DNA from: an uncultured Erysipelotrichaceae bacterium
GTDB taxonomy: Bacteria > Bacillota_I > Bacilli_A > RF39 > UBA660
Direction: 5' to 3'
NCBI GenBank assembly: GCA_902767005.1
Contig: CACXFY010000192.1
Location: 1 to 16,571, forward strand
DNA length: 16,571 nucleotides
The notes under the pieces were generated by a model, which had not been told where the DNA came from, did no database searches, and saw only the letters and a program-made list of their open reading frames with translations. Both the position numbers and the translations under genes were made by a program. Position 1 is the stretch's first letter; each line of letters begins with the position of its first letter. Of the stretch, positions 1-7,518 are shown piece by piece.

Positions 1-277
1 TCATTACTAAAGTAAAGAACCATTTAAATCCTTCTTCATATAAACTAACTCCTAAAATAGCATAAATAAATACCATTAAAGCACTCATATCAGCCATTCT
101 TGGAAAATATCCCCCTACTTTATTCTCTATTTTATTAGTCGTATAACAAGCTATACATCCTAGAATAAATAAGAAGAAATATTCTAATAATTTTGTCTTA
201 TTTAATTCTTTTCTATTTAAAAATATAAAAATAACTAAAAATACTATTATTGGTAATGTTCCTATTATATATTTCAT
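1..277 (-). CDS. PrsW-family intramembrane protease, N-terminal part (cut by window start)
   Basis: This open frame begins at ATG 277-275 and runs off the window start without a stop, giving 92 residues. It reads as a multi-pass membrane protein: a hydrophobic segment at about residues 3-20, a second at about 31-45, and a third at about 66-80. The third leads into E81-E82-G-F-K85-W, which matches the EExxK active-site motif of PrsW-type (glutamic) intramembrane proteases. In Bacillus, PrsW makes the first cut in an anti-sigma factor. The substrate here cannot be inferred. The start overlaps the stop of the upstream RDD gene in a TAATG arrangement, so translation is probably coupled. The remaining conserved PrsW motifs lie outside the window, so a CPBP-like relative with a similar EE motif remains possible. 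Confidence 0.72.
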   Translation of the reverse strand, partial: MKYIIGTLPIIVFLVIFIFLNRKELNKTKLLEYFFLFILGCIACYTTNKIENKVGGYFPRMADMSALMVFIYAILGVSLYEEGFKWFFTLVM

Positions 278-1005
278 TATTCTTTAATAACCTCTGTCCT
301 ACATATAATATCATGTAATCCTTTTCCATCATTTCTAAACATTACCATAAATCCACAAATAATTAATAAGATATTTTGAATTAAATTAAATATCATTATT
401 GATGGTAAATAAACATATTTATTAGCAAAAATCATAAATGCAAACTCTATTATATTGTATAAAATAGAATTAATAATAAATGCTCTAAATAACAATTGAT
501 TAGAAGTAAGCTGTTTATCATTCGTAGGTACTACTCTTATTCTTAATAACTTTTTACCAAGTGTTTGCCCATTATTATATAATTGGAAAACAACAAAGTA
601 TAATAATTCAGCAATTATTATAACAAGAGAAGCAACCCCCTCTGCCCTACTTAATTCATACATAACAGTTCCTAAATCATTTGTCTTACTCATTAAATTT
701 TCTACTGCATCACTCCGTTTTAAATTCCCATCTGAATATATTTCTTGAACTTCATTCATAATCTTATTTTGTTCATCTTGCAAATCCCTTAAATCATCTG
801 AATTAATAAAAGGTAAAGCAATCATACTACATACTATACTAACAATAGCAGTATCTATTAAAAAGGCCAACAATCTTTCAATGAAAACGGCCTTACGTTT
901 TCGTTTGTCCTTCTTTTCTTTTTTATAACCATCAAGTTTCTTTTTTAATTCTTCAAACTCAAAGATCTCTTTTTCTTCAGATTTTTCTTGCTTTTTCCTA
1001 GGCAT
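277..1005 (-). CDS. RDD-family membrane protein
   Basis: This is a 242-residue RDD-domain membrane protein. The first 40 residues are very rich in Lys and Glu and probably cytosolic. Membrane segments fall at about 45-67, 123-143, 171-193 and 203-222. RDD signatures are R44 and D51 in the first membrane helix, G146-Q-T-L-G-K after the second, and G229-L-H-D near the C-terminus. The loop between the first two helices (about 68-122) is long, hydrophilic and helical, larger than in a minimal RDD domain. An in-frame start 24 bases upstream exists, but AGGAGGG (1020-1014) stands nine bases before the ATG at 1005, which fixes the start. The gene overlaps the end of dusB by 8 bases and the start of the PrsW-like gene by 1 base, so the three are probably co-translated. 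RDD proteins are mostly uncharacterised, with transport roles proposed for some. Confidence 0.85.
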   Translation of the reverse strand: MPRKKQEKSEEKEIFEFEELKKKLDGYKKEKKDKRKRKAVFIERLLAFLIDTAIVSIVCSMIALPFINSDDLRDLQDEQNKIMNEVQEIYSDGNLKRSDAVENLMSKTNDLGTVMYELSRAEGVASLVIIIAELLYFVVFQLYNNGQTLGKKLLRIRVVPTNDKQLTSNQLLFRAFIINSILYNIIEFAFMIFANKYVYLPSIMIFNLIQNILLIICGFMVMFRNDGKGLHDIICRTEVIKE

Positions 1006-1978
1006 TAGTATTACCCTCCTTAAACTCACTCAGTATCTTGATTATATCATGAATATTAGTACATTGATAGATTTTATTCTTTAAGATATTACTTCCGGCA
1101 ACACCTTTAAAATACCAAGCAATATGATTTCTTATTTCTAAACAAGCTATTTTTTCAGATTTTAATTTTTTCAAATATTCCAAATGTTTTAAACATAAAT
1201 TTACTCTATCTTCTAAAGTAACAATAATTTGTTCTTTTCCTTCTAACATATTAATACTATTTCTAATTAACCAAGGATTTCCAAGAATTCCTCTACCAAT
1301 CATAACTGCATCACAATTAGTTTCTTCAAGCATCTTTAATACATCTTCTGGACCTTTAACATCTCCATTACCAATAACTGGAATAGAAACATTATCTTTT
1401 ACTTCTTTAATAATAGTCCAATCTGCTTTTCCAGAATATCCTTGACTTCTTGTCCTTGGATGTATACATATAGCAGAAGCTCCTGCTTTTTCTATTATCT
1501 TTGCTACTTCTACAGCATTAATACTATTCTTATCCCAACCACTTCTAATCTTTACTGTTACTGGAATTGGTACTGATTCTACAACCGCTTTTACAATTTC
1601 ATATATTTTTTGAGGATTCTTTAATAAAGCACTACCAGCTTGAGCTCTAACAGCAACTTTTGGCACAGGACATCCCATATTAATATCAATAATATCTGGA
1701 TGCATATTTTCATAAATATACTTAGCAGCTTCAACAAAAGATTCTTTATCACTGCCAAATATTTGTTGAACAATAGGCCGCTCTTCTTCAGTCATATATA
1801 ACATATCAATAGTTTTTTTGTTATTAAAAGTAATAGCTTTATCACTTACCATTTCAGCATATATTAAACCACATCCAAATTCTTTACAAATTCTTCTAAA
1901 TGCCGAATTACAAACACCAGCCATTGGTGCTAAAACTATTTGATTATCTATTTTTACATCTCCTATGTACCATTCCAT
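998..1978 (-). CDS. dusB: tRNA-dihydrouridine synthase B
   Basis: This 326-residue FMN-dependent enzyme reduces uridine to dihydrouridine in the D-loop of tRNA, using NADPH. The TIM-barrel part shows APMAG at 17-21, the catalytic cysteine C103 in N-M-G-C-P with the KV pair just after it, K143 and H173 (I-H-P-R-T-R), I-G-N-G-D at 202-206, and the FMN phosphate-binding I-G-R-G at 227-230. The length is normal for DusB of Bacilli. AGGAGG (1989-1984) lies five bases before the ATG. The gene sits directly behind the mscL terminator, leaving no room for a promoter between hairpin and ribosome binding site. Its transcripts must therefore start inside mscL or read through the hairpin. It heads the dusB-RDD-PrsW cluster. 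In Bacillus, dusB is found near tilS and ftsH as well. Confidence 0.95.
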   Translation of the reverse strand: MEWYIGDVKIDNQIVLAPMAGVCNSAFRRICKEFGCGLIYAEMVSDKAITFNNKKTIDMLYMTEEERPIVQQIFGSDKESFVEAAKYIYENMHPDIIDINMGCPVPKVAVRAQAGSALLKNPQKIYEIVKAVVESVPIPVTVKIRSGWDKNSINAVEVAKIIEKAGASAICIHPRTRSQGYSGKADWTIIKEVKDNVSIPVIGNGDVKGPEDVLKMLEETNCDAVMIGRGILGNPWLIRNSINMLEGKEQIIVTLEDRVNLCLKHLEYLKKLKSEKIACLEIRNHIAWYFKGVAGSNILKNKIYQCTNIHDIIKILSEFKEGNTNA

Positions 1979-1995
1979 AATATCCTCCTATCAAG

Positions 1996-2019
1996 AAAAA
2001 AGGTTCCCTTTAGGAACCT
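1996..2019 (-). terminator. Intrinsic terminator after mscL
   Basis: A perfect 7-bp inverted repeat, AGGTTCC (2001-2007) with GGAACCT (2013-2019), has a 5-base loop and is followed on the minus strand by a run of T (2000-1996). It starts 7 bases after the mscL stop and ends a few bases before the dusB ribosome binding site. Confidence 0.85.
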
Positions 2020-2025
2020 GTCATA

Positions 2026-2460
2026 CTATTTTTGTTTCTTTAATAAATCTCTGATTTCTTCAAGAAGTTTAGCTTCATCAGTTTTAACAACTGCTTCTTC
2101 CTCTTCTTTCTTACCAATAGCCATAACTTTGTTAACAGCCTTTAACATTATAAATAATACAAAAGCCATTATTAAGAAGTTAATTACAGCTGTAATAAAG
2201 TCACCATATTTTATTACTTGTCCACCATAGATTTTTAAAGTACCACCAACTTCTGCTCCACCAATACCATTAATTAATGGATTAATAAAATCAGTAGTTA
2301 GTGCTGTTACGATAGCAGCGAAAGCATTACCAATGATAACACCGATAGCCATATCCATAACATTACCACGCATTACAAATTCCTTAAATTCTCCAAAAAA
2401 TCCTGTTCCCTTATCCTTAAGCTTCTTTAAGTTTTCTTTATCAGCTATTTTTTTAGCCAT
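2026..2460 (-). CDS. mscL: Large-conductance mechanosensitive channel MscL
   Basis: This 144-residue protein forms a homopentameric membrane channel that opens under membrane tension and releases solutes on hypo-osmotic shock. The F-K-E-F-V-M-R-G-N-V sequence (25-34) is the MscL N-terminal helix running into TM1 (about 34-55, including A-I-G-V-I-I-G-N-A-F). TM2 is at about 88-110, followed by a cytoplasmic helical bundle with the usual L-L-x-E-I-R-D-L-L ending. A lysine-rich extension of about 22 residues precedes the conserved FKEF. Canonical family members start only a few residues before it. The start is supported by AGGAG 9 bases upstream and by a promoter just before that. The gene is a single transcription unit with its own promoter (2510-2483) and terminator. 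Confidence 0.95.
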   Translation of the reverse strand: MAKKIADKENLKKLKDKGTGFFGEFKEFVMRGNVMDMAIGVIIGNAFAAIVTALTTDFINPLINGIGGAEVGGTLKIYGGQVIKYGDFITAVINFLIMAFVLFIMLKAVNKVMAIGKKEEEEAVVKTDEAKLLEEIRDLLKKQK

Positions 2461-2482
2461 GTCTCCTCACTCCTTTAGCTAT

Positions 2483-2510
2483 ATTATAATACTTTTTTAT
2501 TATTTTTCAA
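2483..2510 (-). promoter_or_regulatory. Promoter of mscL
   Basis: TTGAAA at 2510-2505 (-35) and a perfect TATAAT at 2488-2483 (-10) are separated by 16 bases. The -35 lies directly behind the U-tract of the ftsH terminator. The start site would fall about 15 bases before the mscL ATG, so the leader is just long enough for the ribosome binding site. Confidence 0.65.
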
Positions 2511-2511
2511 G

Positions 2512-2536
2512 AAAAAAACTAGATTATTGATCTAGT
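2512..2536 (-). terminator. Intrinsic terminator overlapping the end of ftsH
   Basis: A 7-bp stem, ACTAGAT (2518-2524) with ATCTAGT (2530-2536), has a 5-base loop and is followed on the minus strand by TTTTTT (2517-2512). The ftsH stop codon (2526-2524) falls at the junction of loop and 3' arm, so the hairpin is partly coding. Confidence 0.75.
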
Positions 2537-4500
2537 TCTTTTAATAATTCTGCTTTATTCATTTCCTCATAATTCTCAATGCCTTGTTCTTTTGCTAATT
2601 TCTTTAATTTAGTAATAGACATAGCTTCTAAATTATCATCGTCTTCTTTTGGCATTTCCTTATGCTCTACTAAATAGTCAATTTGTTCTTTAGTTAAAGT
2701 CTCATACTCAAGTAATGTTTCAGCAATTAACTTAAGCAATGGCTTGTTTTTCTTGATTATTTCAGTTGCATGTTTATGACAATCATCAATAATCTTTCTC
2801 ATTTCCATATCTATTTCATTAGCAACTTCATTAGAGAAGTGTTGAGGTTTGTTATAATCTCTACCTAAGAATACACTTCCAGATTGTTGTTCAAATTGAA
2901 GTGGACCTAAATCACTCATACCATATTCTGTAACCATAGCACGAGCAATTTTAGTAGCCTTTTCAAAATCGTTATGAGCTCCAGTAGTAATCTCTCCAAA
3001 AGTAACCTCTTCTGCAGTTCTACCACCAAGTAAACCTGTTATTTGTTCTAATAAATCTGCTTTAGTAGAACACATCTTCTCTTCTGTAGGAACCATCATA
3101 TTATATCCACCAGCAGAACCTCTTGGTATAATAGTAACTTTTTGTACATCTGATGCATTCTTTAATTTAATACCAATAACAGCATGTCCAGCTTCATGGT
3201 AAGCAACTAACTTACGATCATTCTCACTATATTTATGTGAAGTTTTAGCAGGACCCATAAGTACTCTATCAGTAGCTTCATCTATTTCACTCATACCAAT
3301 TTCATTCTTATCACGTCTAACTGCAAGTAAAGCAGCTTCATTTAATAAGTTTTCAAGATCTGCTCCACTGAAACCAGGTGTTCTTTTAGCAAGATTTTTT
3401 AATGTAATACCATCAGCTAAAGTCTTATTTCTAGCATGAACTCCAAGTATTTCTTCACGACCTCTAACATCTGGTAAATTAACAGTAACTTGTCTATCAA
3501 ATCTTCCTGGACGAAGTAATGCTGGATCTAATACATCAGGTCTATTAGTAGCAGCAATAATAATTATTCCTTCATTAGCTCCAAATCCATCCATCTCAGT
3601 AAGTAATTGGTTTAATGTTTGCTCTCTTTCATCATGACCTCCACCTAAACCAGTACCTCTTTGACGACCTACTGCATCAATTTCATCAATAAAGATAAGA
3701 CAAGGTGCATTTCTCTTTGCTTGTTGGAACATATCACGAACACGACTAGCGCCAACACCAACAAATAATTCAACAAAATCAGAACCAGAAATGAAGTAGA
3801 AAGGAACATCTGCTTCTCCAGCTACTGCTTTAGCAAGTAAAGTTTTACCTGTTCCTGGAGGACCCATTAGTAAAACTCCCTTAGGTATTCTAGCACCTAA
3901 TTTTTGGAATTTCTTTGGATTCTTTAAGAAATCAATTAATTCTTTTACTTCTTCTTTTTCTTCTTTTAAACCAGCAACATCTTTAAATGTTACTTTGTTA
4001 TCATCACTATTTAATCTAGCCCTACTCTTTCCAAAATCAAGACTGCTCTTATTACCAGCCATTTGTTTATTAAAGAACCAGAATATAAATACTAATAGTA
4101 ATAATAAAGGTACAACATTAATTAATATTAATAATATTGAACTTGATTCAGGATCTCTATATACCTCTACTTTAAAATTTTGCTCATCACTAGCTTGAAC
4201 AATCTTTTTCATTACTGTTTCACTAAGTGGTAACTTAGCAGTAAAAGATTCATTCTTCTTATAATCTTTAAGAGTACCTTCTACTTCATAAGTATAAGCA
4301 CTACCATGAGCAGTTAATTTTAATTTCTTTATTTCACCTTGATCTAGTTTTTCAACAAATTGATTATAAGTTAATTTATTAACTTTTTTATCAGCTACAT
4401 TATAAACAAAGAATATTCCAAGTATAATAATTAATAAAAATACATATGGTAAAATTCCTCTTCTAATAGCTTTACTATCTATTTTGTTATTATTATTCAC
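2524..4500 (-). CDS. ftsH: ATP-dependent zinc metalloprotease FtsH
   Basis: This 658-residue membrane-anchored AAA+ protease degrades misfolded and regulatory proteins. Features in order are TM1 (about 15-34), an extracytoplasmic domain, TM2 (about 121-143), Walker A G-P-P-G-T-G-K-T (213-220), Walker B with I-D-E-I-D (271-275), and the second region of homology with arginines R333 and R336 (G-R-F-D-R). The zinc site is H-E-A-G-H (435-439), with D511 as the probable third ligand. The tail after residue 620 is unusual. Residues 625-658 look like a small helix-extended-helix SAP/Rho-N-type motif rather than the usual disordered end. The start is GTG, with AAGGAGG 7 bases upstream that overlaps the tilS stop, which implies translational coupling. 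Bacillus usually has hpt between tilS and ftsH, and it is absent here. Confidence 0.97.
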   Translation of the reverse strand: MNNNNKIDSKAIRRGILPYVFLLIIILGIFFVYNVADKKVNKLTYNQFVEKLDQGEIKKLKLTAHGSAYTYEVEGTLKDYKKNESFTAKLPLSETVMKKIVQASDEQNFKVEVYRDPESSSILLILINVVPLLLLLVFIFWFFNKQMAGNKSSLDFGKSRARLNSDDNKVTFKDVAGLKEEKEEVKELIDFLKNPKKFQKLGARIPKGVLLMGPPGTGKTLLAKAVAGEADVPFYFISGSDFVELFVGVGASRVRDMFQQAKRNAPCLIFIDEIDAVGRQRGTGLGGGHDEREQTLNQLLTEMDGFGANEGIIIIAATNRPDVLDPALLRPGRFDRQVTVNLPDVRGREEILGVHARNKTLADGITLKNLAKRTPGFSGADLENLLNEAALLAVRRDKNEIGMSEIDEATDRVLMGPAKTSHKYSENDRKLVAYHEAGHAVIGIKLKNASDVQKVTIIPRGSAGGYNMMVPTEEKMCSTKADLLEQITGLLGGRTAEEVTFGEITTGAHNDFEKATKIARAMVTEYGMSDLGPLQFEQQSGSVFLGRDYNKPQHFSNEVANEIDMEMRKIIDDCHKHATEIIKKNKPLLKLIAETLLEYETLTKEQIDYLVEHKEMPKEDDDNLEAMSITKLKKLAKEQGIENYEEMNKAELLKELDQ

Positions 4501-4512
4501 GCGTTTTCCTCC

Positions 4513-5826
4513 TTATTCGTACTTAAGTATAATATCATAATCATCATTCTTCATTTTGTCAAACTGAGATTTCGTAATACCTGGTATCCATACCACATTA
4601 TCTTTAGAATCAACCACAATAGGCCAAGAATCTCGTTTATCTAAAGCTATTTTTTTATCTATAAAAACATCCTTTACTTTTCTAGAACCATTTAAATTTT
4701 TTATTCGAATTTTATCACCAATTCTCCTAGTTCTTACAATCAAAGGTAAAGTAATATCTTTACTATTTAATCTACAAATATAATTGCTATTATCATCAGT
4801 AGATTCTATTCTCTTAATTGAATGATTATTTGGTAATGAAACATAATTATCAAACTCTACTTCATAAGAAGAAATAACTTCTGTTTCACGCTTTAATTCT
4901 ATCATATTATAACTCTTATAAGCAACAACTTCATTAGGTAAATTAACAAAAGAATTTGCTTTCTTATTATTTATTAAATCAAATAATAATTCAATATGTT
5001 TATCATTAACTAATATTAAATTATCTGGATAAAATTTATTTAAAATATAATATAATATTTCTTTCTTAATATAAATATCCTCTTCATTAAAAGCATCTAT
5101 GTTAATTTTATTATCTTCAACCACTCTTTTTAAAGCTTTGTTTCTTTCTTTAACAAGAAAATTATCTGCTTCTTGTAGCGTTTTACTAAATTTATAAAAC
5201 TTTAAATGAACATTCTTTTCTTCTTCTTTTAAAAAAGGTAATACATATTTACGATATCTATTTCTTGTATATTTATCTTTATCATTAGAAGCATCTACAT
5301 AATATTTAACATTATTCTCTTTATCATATTGTTCTAACTCTTCCTTAGTAAATTCAATTAATGGTCTTACTACTTTATAAGTACCCATATCTATTTCTTT
5401 TCTAAAACCACTATAACCAAGAATATTAGAACCTCTAACTATTTTCATCAAAATTGTCTCTATTAAATCATCTCCGTGATGTGCAGTCATTAAATAATTA
5501 GCTTCATACTTTTTAACGACACTATCAAAGAAACTATATCTAATATTATGTGCCTCATTATGAAAATTATCATCTCCATATTCTTCAATAACCATTGATT
5601 CTAATAAAATATGATTTTCTTCACAATATCTTTTAATAAAAGCTTCTTCTGTTTTACTTTCCTCACGTACATTATGATTAACATGACAAATAATCAAAGA
5701 TAAATGATATTTATCTCTAATCTTTAGTAGCATATCAACTAAAGCCATTGAATCTGGTCCAGTACTACATCCAATAACAATAGTATCTCCATCATGAAAT
5801 TCAAAGGATTTTTCTATATATAACAT
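4513..5826 (-). CDS. tilS: tRNA(Ile)-lysidine synthase
   Basis: This 437-residue enzyme attaches lysine to C34 of tRNA-Ile(CAU) using ATP, so that the tRNA reads AUA and is charged with Ile rather than Met. The N-terminal PP-loop is S21-T-G-P-D-S26. The family consensus is SGGxDS, so the first Gly is replaced by Thr. H-V-N-H (48-51), A-H-H-G-D-D-L-I-E-T (115-124) and the N-D-K-x-K-Y-T-R-N-R stretch (181-190) are typical TilS motifs. The C-terminal TilS domain (about 360-437) shows R-R-I-G-D and K-V-K-D-V-F-I-D. A perfect AAGGAGGT is placed 5 bases before the ATG. AUA is a very common codon in this AT-rich DNA, so TilS should be indispensable. Its own extended -10 promoter lies just upstream, and ftsH follows without a terminator. 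Confidence 0.96.
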   Translation of the reverse strand: MLYIEKSFEFHDGDTIVIGCSTGPDSMALVDMLLKIRDKYHLSLIICHVNHNVREESKTEEAFIKRYCEENHILLESMVIEEYGDDNFHNEAHNIRYSFFDSVVKKYEANYLMTAHHGDDLIETILMKIVRGSNILGYSGFRKEIDMGTYKVVRPLIEFTKEELEQYDKENNVKYYVDASNDKDKYTRNRYRKYVLPFLKEEEKNVHLKFYKFSKTLQEADNFLVKERNKALKRVVEDNKINIDAFNEEDIYIKKEILYYILNKFYPDNLILVNDKHIELLFDLINNKKANSFVNLPNEVVAYKSYNMIELKRETEVISSYEVEFDNYVSLPNNHSIKRIESTDDNSNYICRLNSKDITLPLIVRTRRIGDKIRIKNLNGSRKVKDVFIDKKIALDKRDSWPIVVDSKDNVVWIPGITKSQFDKMKNDDYDIILKYE

Positions 5827-5853
5827 AAATACCTCCTTTTTTAACTAACTAGT

Positions 5854-5862
5854 ATTATAACA
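5854..5862 (-). promoter_or_regulatory. Extended -10 promoter of tilS
   Basis: TGTTATAAT on the minus strand contains a perfect -10 (5859-5854) and the upstream TG of an extended -10. No good -35 is visible, because the upstream bases are the U-tract and stem of the divIC terminator. The same TGTTATAAT follows the metG terminator. Confidence 0.5.
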
Positions 5863-5863
5863 T

Positions 5864-5890
5864 AAAAAAAGAAGAAATATATTATTCTTC
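5864..5890 (-). terminator. Probable intrinsic terminator after divIC
   Basis: A 6-bp stem, GAAGAA (5871-5876) with TTCTTC (5885-5890), has an 8-base loop and is followed on the minus strand by TTTTTTT (5870-5864). The divIC stop codon lies at the edge of the loop. The stem has only two G-C pairs, so termination may be partial. Confidence 0.5.
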
Positions 5891-6181
5891 CGGTATTTTA
5901 ATAATAAATTCTCCATCTTTTGAATATAAATACTTCTCCCTAGCATATCTTGCAATATAATCAGGATCTTGTAATTTATCAGCATCCACCTTCAATTGCA
6001 ATTCTTTTTCTTGTAATTCTATTAATTGCTTTTCTAGTGATTTCTTTTGTTGATACTTCTCATATATCTCAATCCAGTATTTTCCTAAGGTGAATGTAAC
6101 AGCAACAATAGTAATCATAGACAATAAACCAAGTGAAAAAAATCTAATTTTTCTTTTTGCTTTAGTTTTCTTTTTAGCCAT
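5882..6181 (-). CDS. divIC: Septum formation initiator, DivIC/FtsB family
   Basis: This is a 99-residue bitopic division protein. It has a very basic cytosolic N-terminus (K/R-rich, 3-13), one membrane helix (about 14-35), and a coiled coil (about 38-72) rich in Glu, Lys, Leu and Gln. It ends with the family C-terminal motif D-P-D-Y-I-A-R-Y-A-R-E-K-Y followed by a short beta-like end. DivIC/FtsB works with FtsL and DivIB/FtsQ to activate septal wall synthesis. A GTG 9 bases upstream (6190) could also start the frame, but AGGTGA (6192-6187) is correctly spaced only for the ATG at 6181. The gene has its own consensus promoter and a terminator. In Bacillus, divIC also lies between mfd and tilS, in agreement with the order here. 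Assignment to DivIC rather than FtsL rests on the C-terminal motif and the context. Confidence 0.85.
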   Translation of the reverse strand: MAKKKTKAKRKIRFFSLGLLSMITIVAVTFTLGKYWIEIYEKYQQKKSLEKQLIELQEKELQLKVDADKLQDPDYIARYAREKYLYSKDGEFIIKIPEE

Positions 6182-6207
6182 CACTTTCACCTACCTTTTC
6201 AACTTAT

Positions 6208-6242
6208 ATTATACAATATATTTGAAGTTTTAGGTGTGTCAA
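6208..6242 (-). promoter_or_regulatory. Promoter of divIC
   Basis: A perfect consensus -35, TTGACA, lies at 6242-6237. A -10 TATATT at 6220-6215 gives a 16-base spacer. A perfect TATAAT also occurs at 6213-6208 but would need a 23-base spacer. The region lies between the spoVG terminator and the divIC ribosome binding site. Confidence 0.6.
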
Positions 6243-6267
6243 ATAACGTTAATTTACAAGTTTTTAC

Positions 6268-6291
6268 AAAAAAAAGATGCTAAAGCATCTT
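6268..6291 (-). terminator. Intrinsic terminator after spoVG
   Basis: A perfect 7-bp stem, AAGATGC (6274-6280) with GCATCTT (6285-6291), has a 4-base loop and is followed on the minus strand by a T-run (6273-6268). The stem begins 2 bases after the spoVG stop codon. Confidence 0.85.
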
Positions 6292-6292
6292 A

Positions 6293-6571
6293 TTATTCTT
6301 CTTCCTTTTCTTCATCTTCAGCTTCGTCATATGCCTTTAAAATAGCATCCTCAAACATAGAACGAACTTCTGGATTAATTGGATGAGCAATATCACGGTA
6401 TCCACCTGTAGCTGTCTTTCGGCTAGGCATTGCTATAAATAGACCGTTATCTCCTTCAATAATACGAATATCATGTACAGCAAAACTATCATCTAACAAT
6501 ACTGATGCTATACCTTTCATACGTGAACCTTCTTTATCGATTTTACGTACATTAACAGATGTAATCTCCAT
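6293..6571 (-). CDS. spoVG: SpoVG family RNA/DNA-binding regulator
   Basis: This 92-residue protein is recognisable throughout as SpoVG: M-E-I-T-S-V at the start, then A-V-H-D-I-R-I-I-E-G and N-G-L-F-I-A-M-P-S-R-K-T (about 42-54), and R-D-I-A-H-P-I-N-P at 59-67. The C-terminus is a very acidic tail of Glu and Asp. SpoVG homologues bind nucleic acid and act as pleiotropic regulators of division, envelope and sporulation genes. The gene is widely kept outside spore formers, so its presence does not imply sporulation. GGGAGG lies about 8 bases before the ATG. In Bacillus, spoVG precedes glmU (gcaD). Here it stands alone between rsmA and divIC with its own terminator. The 77-base gap upstream holds TATAAA- and TATACT-like sequences, but no convincing complete promoter. 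Confidence 0.95.
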   Translation of the reverse strand: MEITSVNVRKIDKEGSRMKGIASVLLDDSFAVHDIRIIEGDNGLFIAMPSRKTATGGYRDIAHPINPEVRSMFEDAILKAYDEAEDEEKEEE

Positions 6572-6648
6572 AATGAATTCCTCCCTCTTAAAGTATAATT
6601 ACTTCTAACACAATTTTATAATAATAATCATTAAATTGCAAACATTTT

Positions 6649-7458
6649 TTATTTATTGTAGTCATATAATTCATTTGAAATATCAACAAATACTTCTAAT
6701 GGAAGCATCTCACTTCTAACACTTAAATCAAACTTATGTTTATTTAATACTCTTTCTACTACATCTAAATCATATTTTTTTAAGTTATTTCTAATTGTCT
6801 TTCTCTTAAATTGAAAACTATCTCTTACCACTTTTTGGAAGAAATCAAGGTCTTTTAATTCTAACTTATTTTCCTTTTCTGTAAAAGAAACAATAACACT
6901 ATCAACATTTGGTTCTGGTACAAATTGCTTTCTCGAAACATAAAACTCTTTTTTAATATCATAATAGTAATTCAATAATACCGTAATAGATCCATAATTC
7001 TTATTACCACATTTAGTCGAAAATCTATCACCAACTTCTTTTTGTACCATCATAACTATTTTATTAAATACTAAATTACTATCTATTAATTTCATAATAA
7101 TAGGTGTAGTTATATAATATGGAACATTACTAACAAAAAACAATTTATCATAATCATACTTCTCTAAATCTTTTTTAATATCTGAATCTAAAAAATCTTT
7201 AAATAAGACACTAATATTGTAATAACCCTCTATCTTAGAATATATTTCATCTTCTAAATCATTATCTATTTCATAAGCAAGAACTTGTTTAGCACGATTA
7301 GCCAACTCTCTAGTCATAATAGCACCACCTGGTCCTACTTCTATAACTAAAGAATTACTATCTATATCAGCAACATCAACAATCTTTTTTACAGTATTTA
7401 CTTCTTTTAAAAAGTTCTGTCCAAACTTCTTTTTAAATCTAACATTATATTTTTCCAT
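6649..7458 (-). CDS. rsmA: 16S rRNA dimethyladenosine transferase RsmA (KsgA)
   Basis: This 269-residue SAM-dependent enzyme dimethylates the two adjacent adenosines in the 3'-terminal hairpin of 16S rRNA late in small-subunit assembly. The N-terminal K-K-F-G-Q-N-F-L (10-17) is a family hallmark. E40-V-G-P-G-G is the SAM-binding loop, E63 begins the next motif, and N111-V-P-Y-Y is the catalytic motif IV. F-V-P-E-P-N-V-D-S-V-I (179-189) is the conserved segment before the C-terminal helical domain. The ribosome binding site is weak (GGTGGG) and a TATAAT lies only 17 bases before the ATG, so the leader would be very short. In Bacillus, tatD-rnmV-rsmA are adjacent. Here the surface-protein and SipW genes sit at that position and rnmV is missing. 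Confidence 0.96.
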   Translation of the reverse strand: MEKYNVRFKKKFGQNFLKEVNTVKKIVDVADIDSNSLVIEVGPGGAIMTRELANRAKQVLAYEIDNDLEDEIYSKIEGYYNISVLFKDFLDSDIKKDLEKYDYDKLFFVSNVPYYITTPIIMKLIDSNLVFNKIVMMVQKEVGDRFSTKCGNKNYGSITVLLNYYYDIKKEFYVSRKQFVPEPNVDSVIVSFTEKENKLELKDLDFFQKVVRDSFQFKRKTIRNNLKKYDLDVVERVLNKHKFDLSVRSEMLPLEVFVDISNELYDYNK

Positions 7459-7475
7459 ATTCCCACCACAAACAT

Positions 7476-7481
7476 ATTATA
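7476..7481 (-). promoter_or_regulatory. Candidate -10 element of rsmA
   Basis: A perfect TATAAT lies on the minus strand 17 bases before the rsmA start. No convincing -35 is seen, because the upstream bases are the U-tract of the sipW terminator. If it is used, the mRNA leader would be about 11 bases. Confidence 0.35.
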
Positions 7482-7491
7482 TTAAAAAGAT

Positions 7492-7518
7492 AAAAAAAAA
7501 GAAAGCTTAAGCTTTCTT
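7492..7518 (-). terminator. Intrinsic terminator overlapping the end of sipW
   Basis: A perfect 20-base palindrome (7499-7518, core AAGCTTAAGCTT) folds into an 8-bp stem with a TTAA loop. On the minus strand it is followed by nine T (7500-7492). The sipW stop codon (7509-7507) lies in the loop, so the hairpin is built from the last codons. Confidence 0.85.

Noticed and set aside
1940..4198. Plus-strand open frames opposite dusB, mscL and ftsH (1940-2230, 2333-2530, 3995-4198)
   Set aside because: They are opposite strongly conserved genes, have low-complexity composition and show no homology pattern or usable start signals.
6208..6213. TATAAT at 6213-6208 as the sole -10 of divIC
   Set aside because: Its spacing to the perfect TTGACA is 23 bases. 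TATATT at 6220-6215 gives a workable 16-base spacer.
6598..6642. A complete promoter ahead of spoVG
   Set aside because: TATACT and TATAAA hexamers are present, but no -35 with acceptable spacing was found in this A/T-rich gap, so no promoter feature was listed.
7499..7518. The 20-base perfect palindrome as an operator or recombination site
   Set aside because: It is followed by nine T on the coding strand and overlaps the sipW stop, which is fully explained by an intrinsic terminator.
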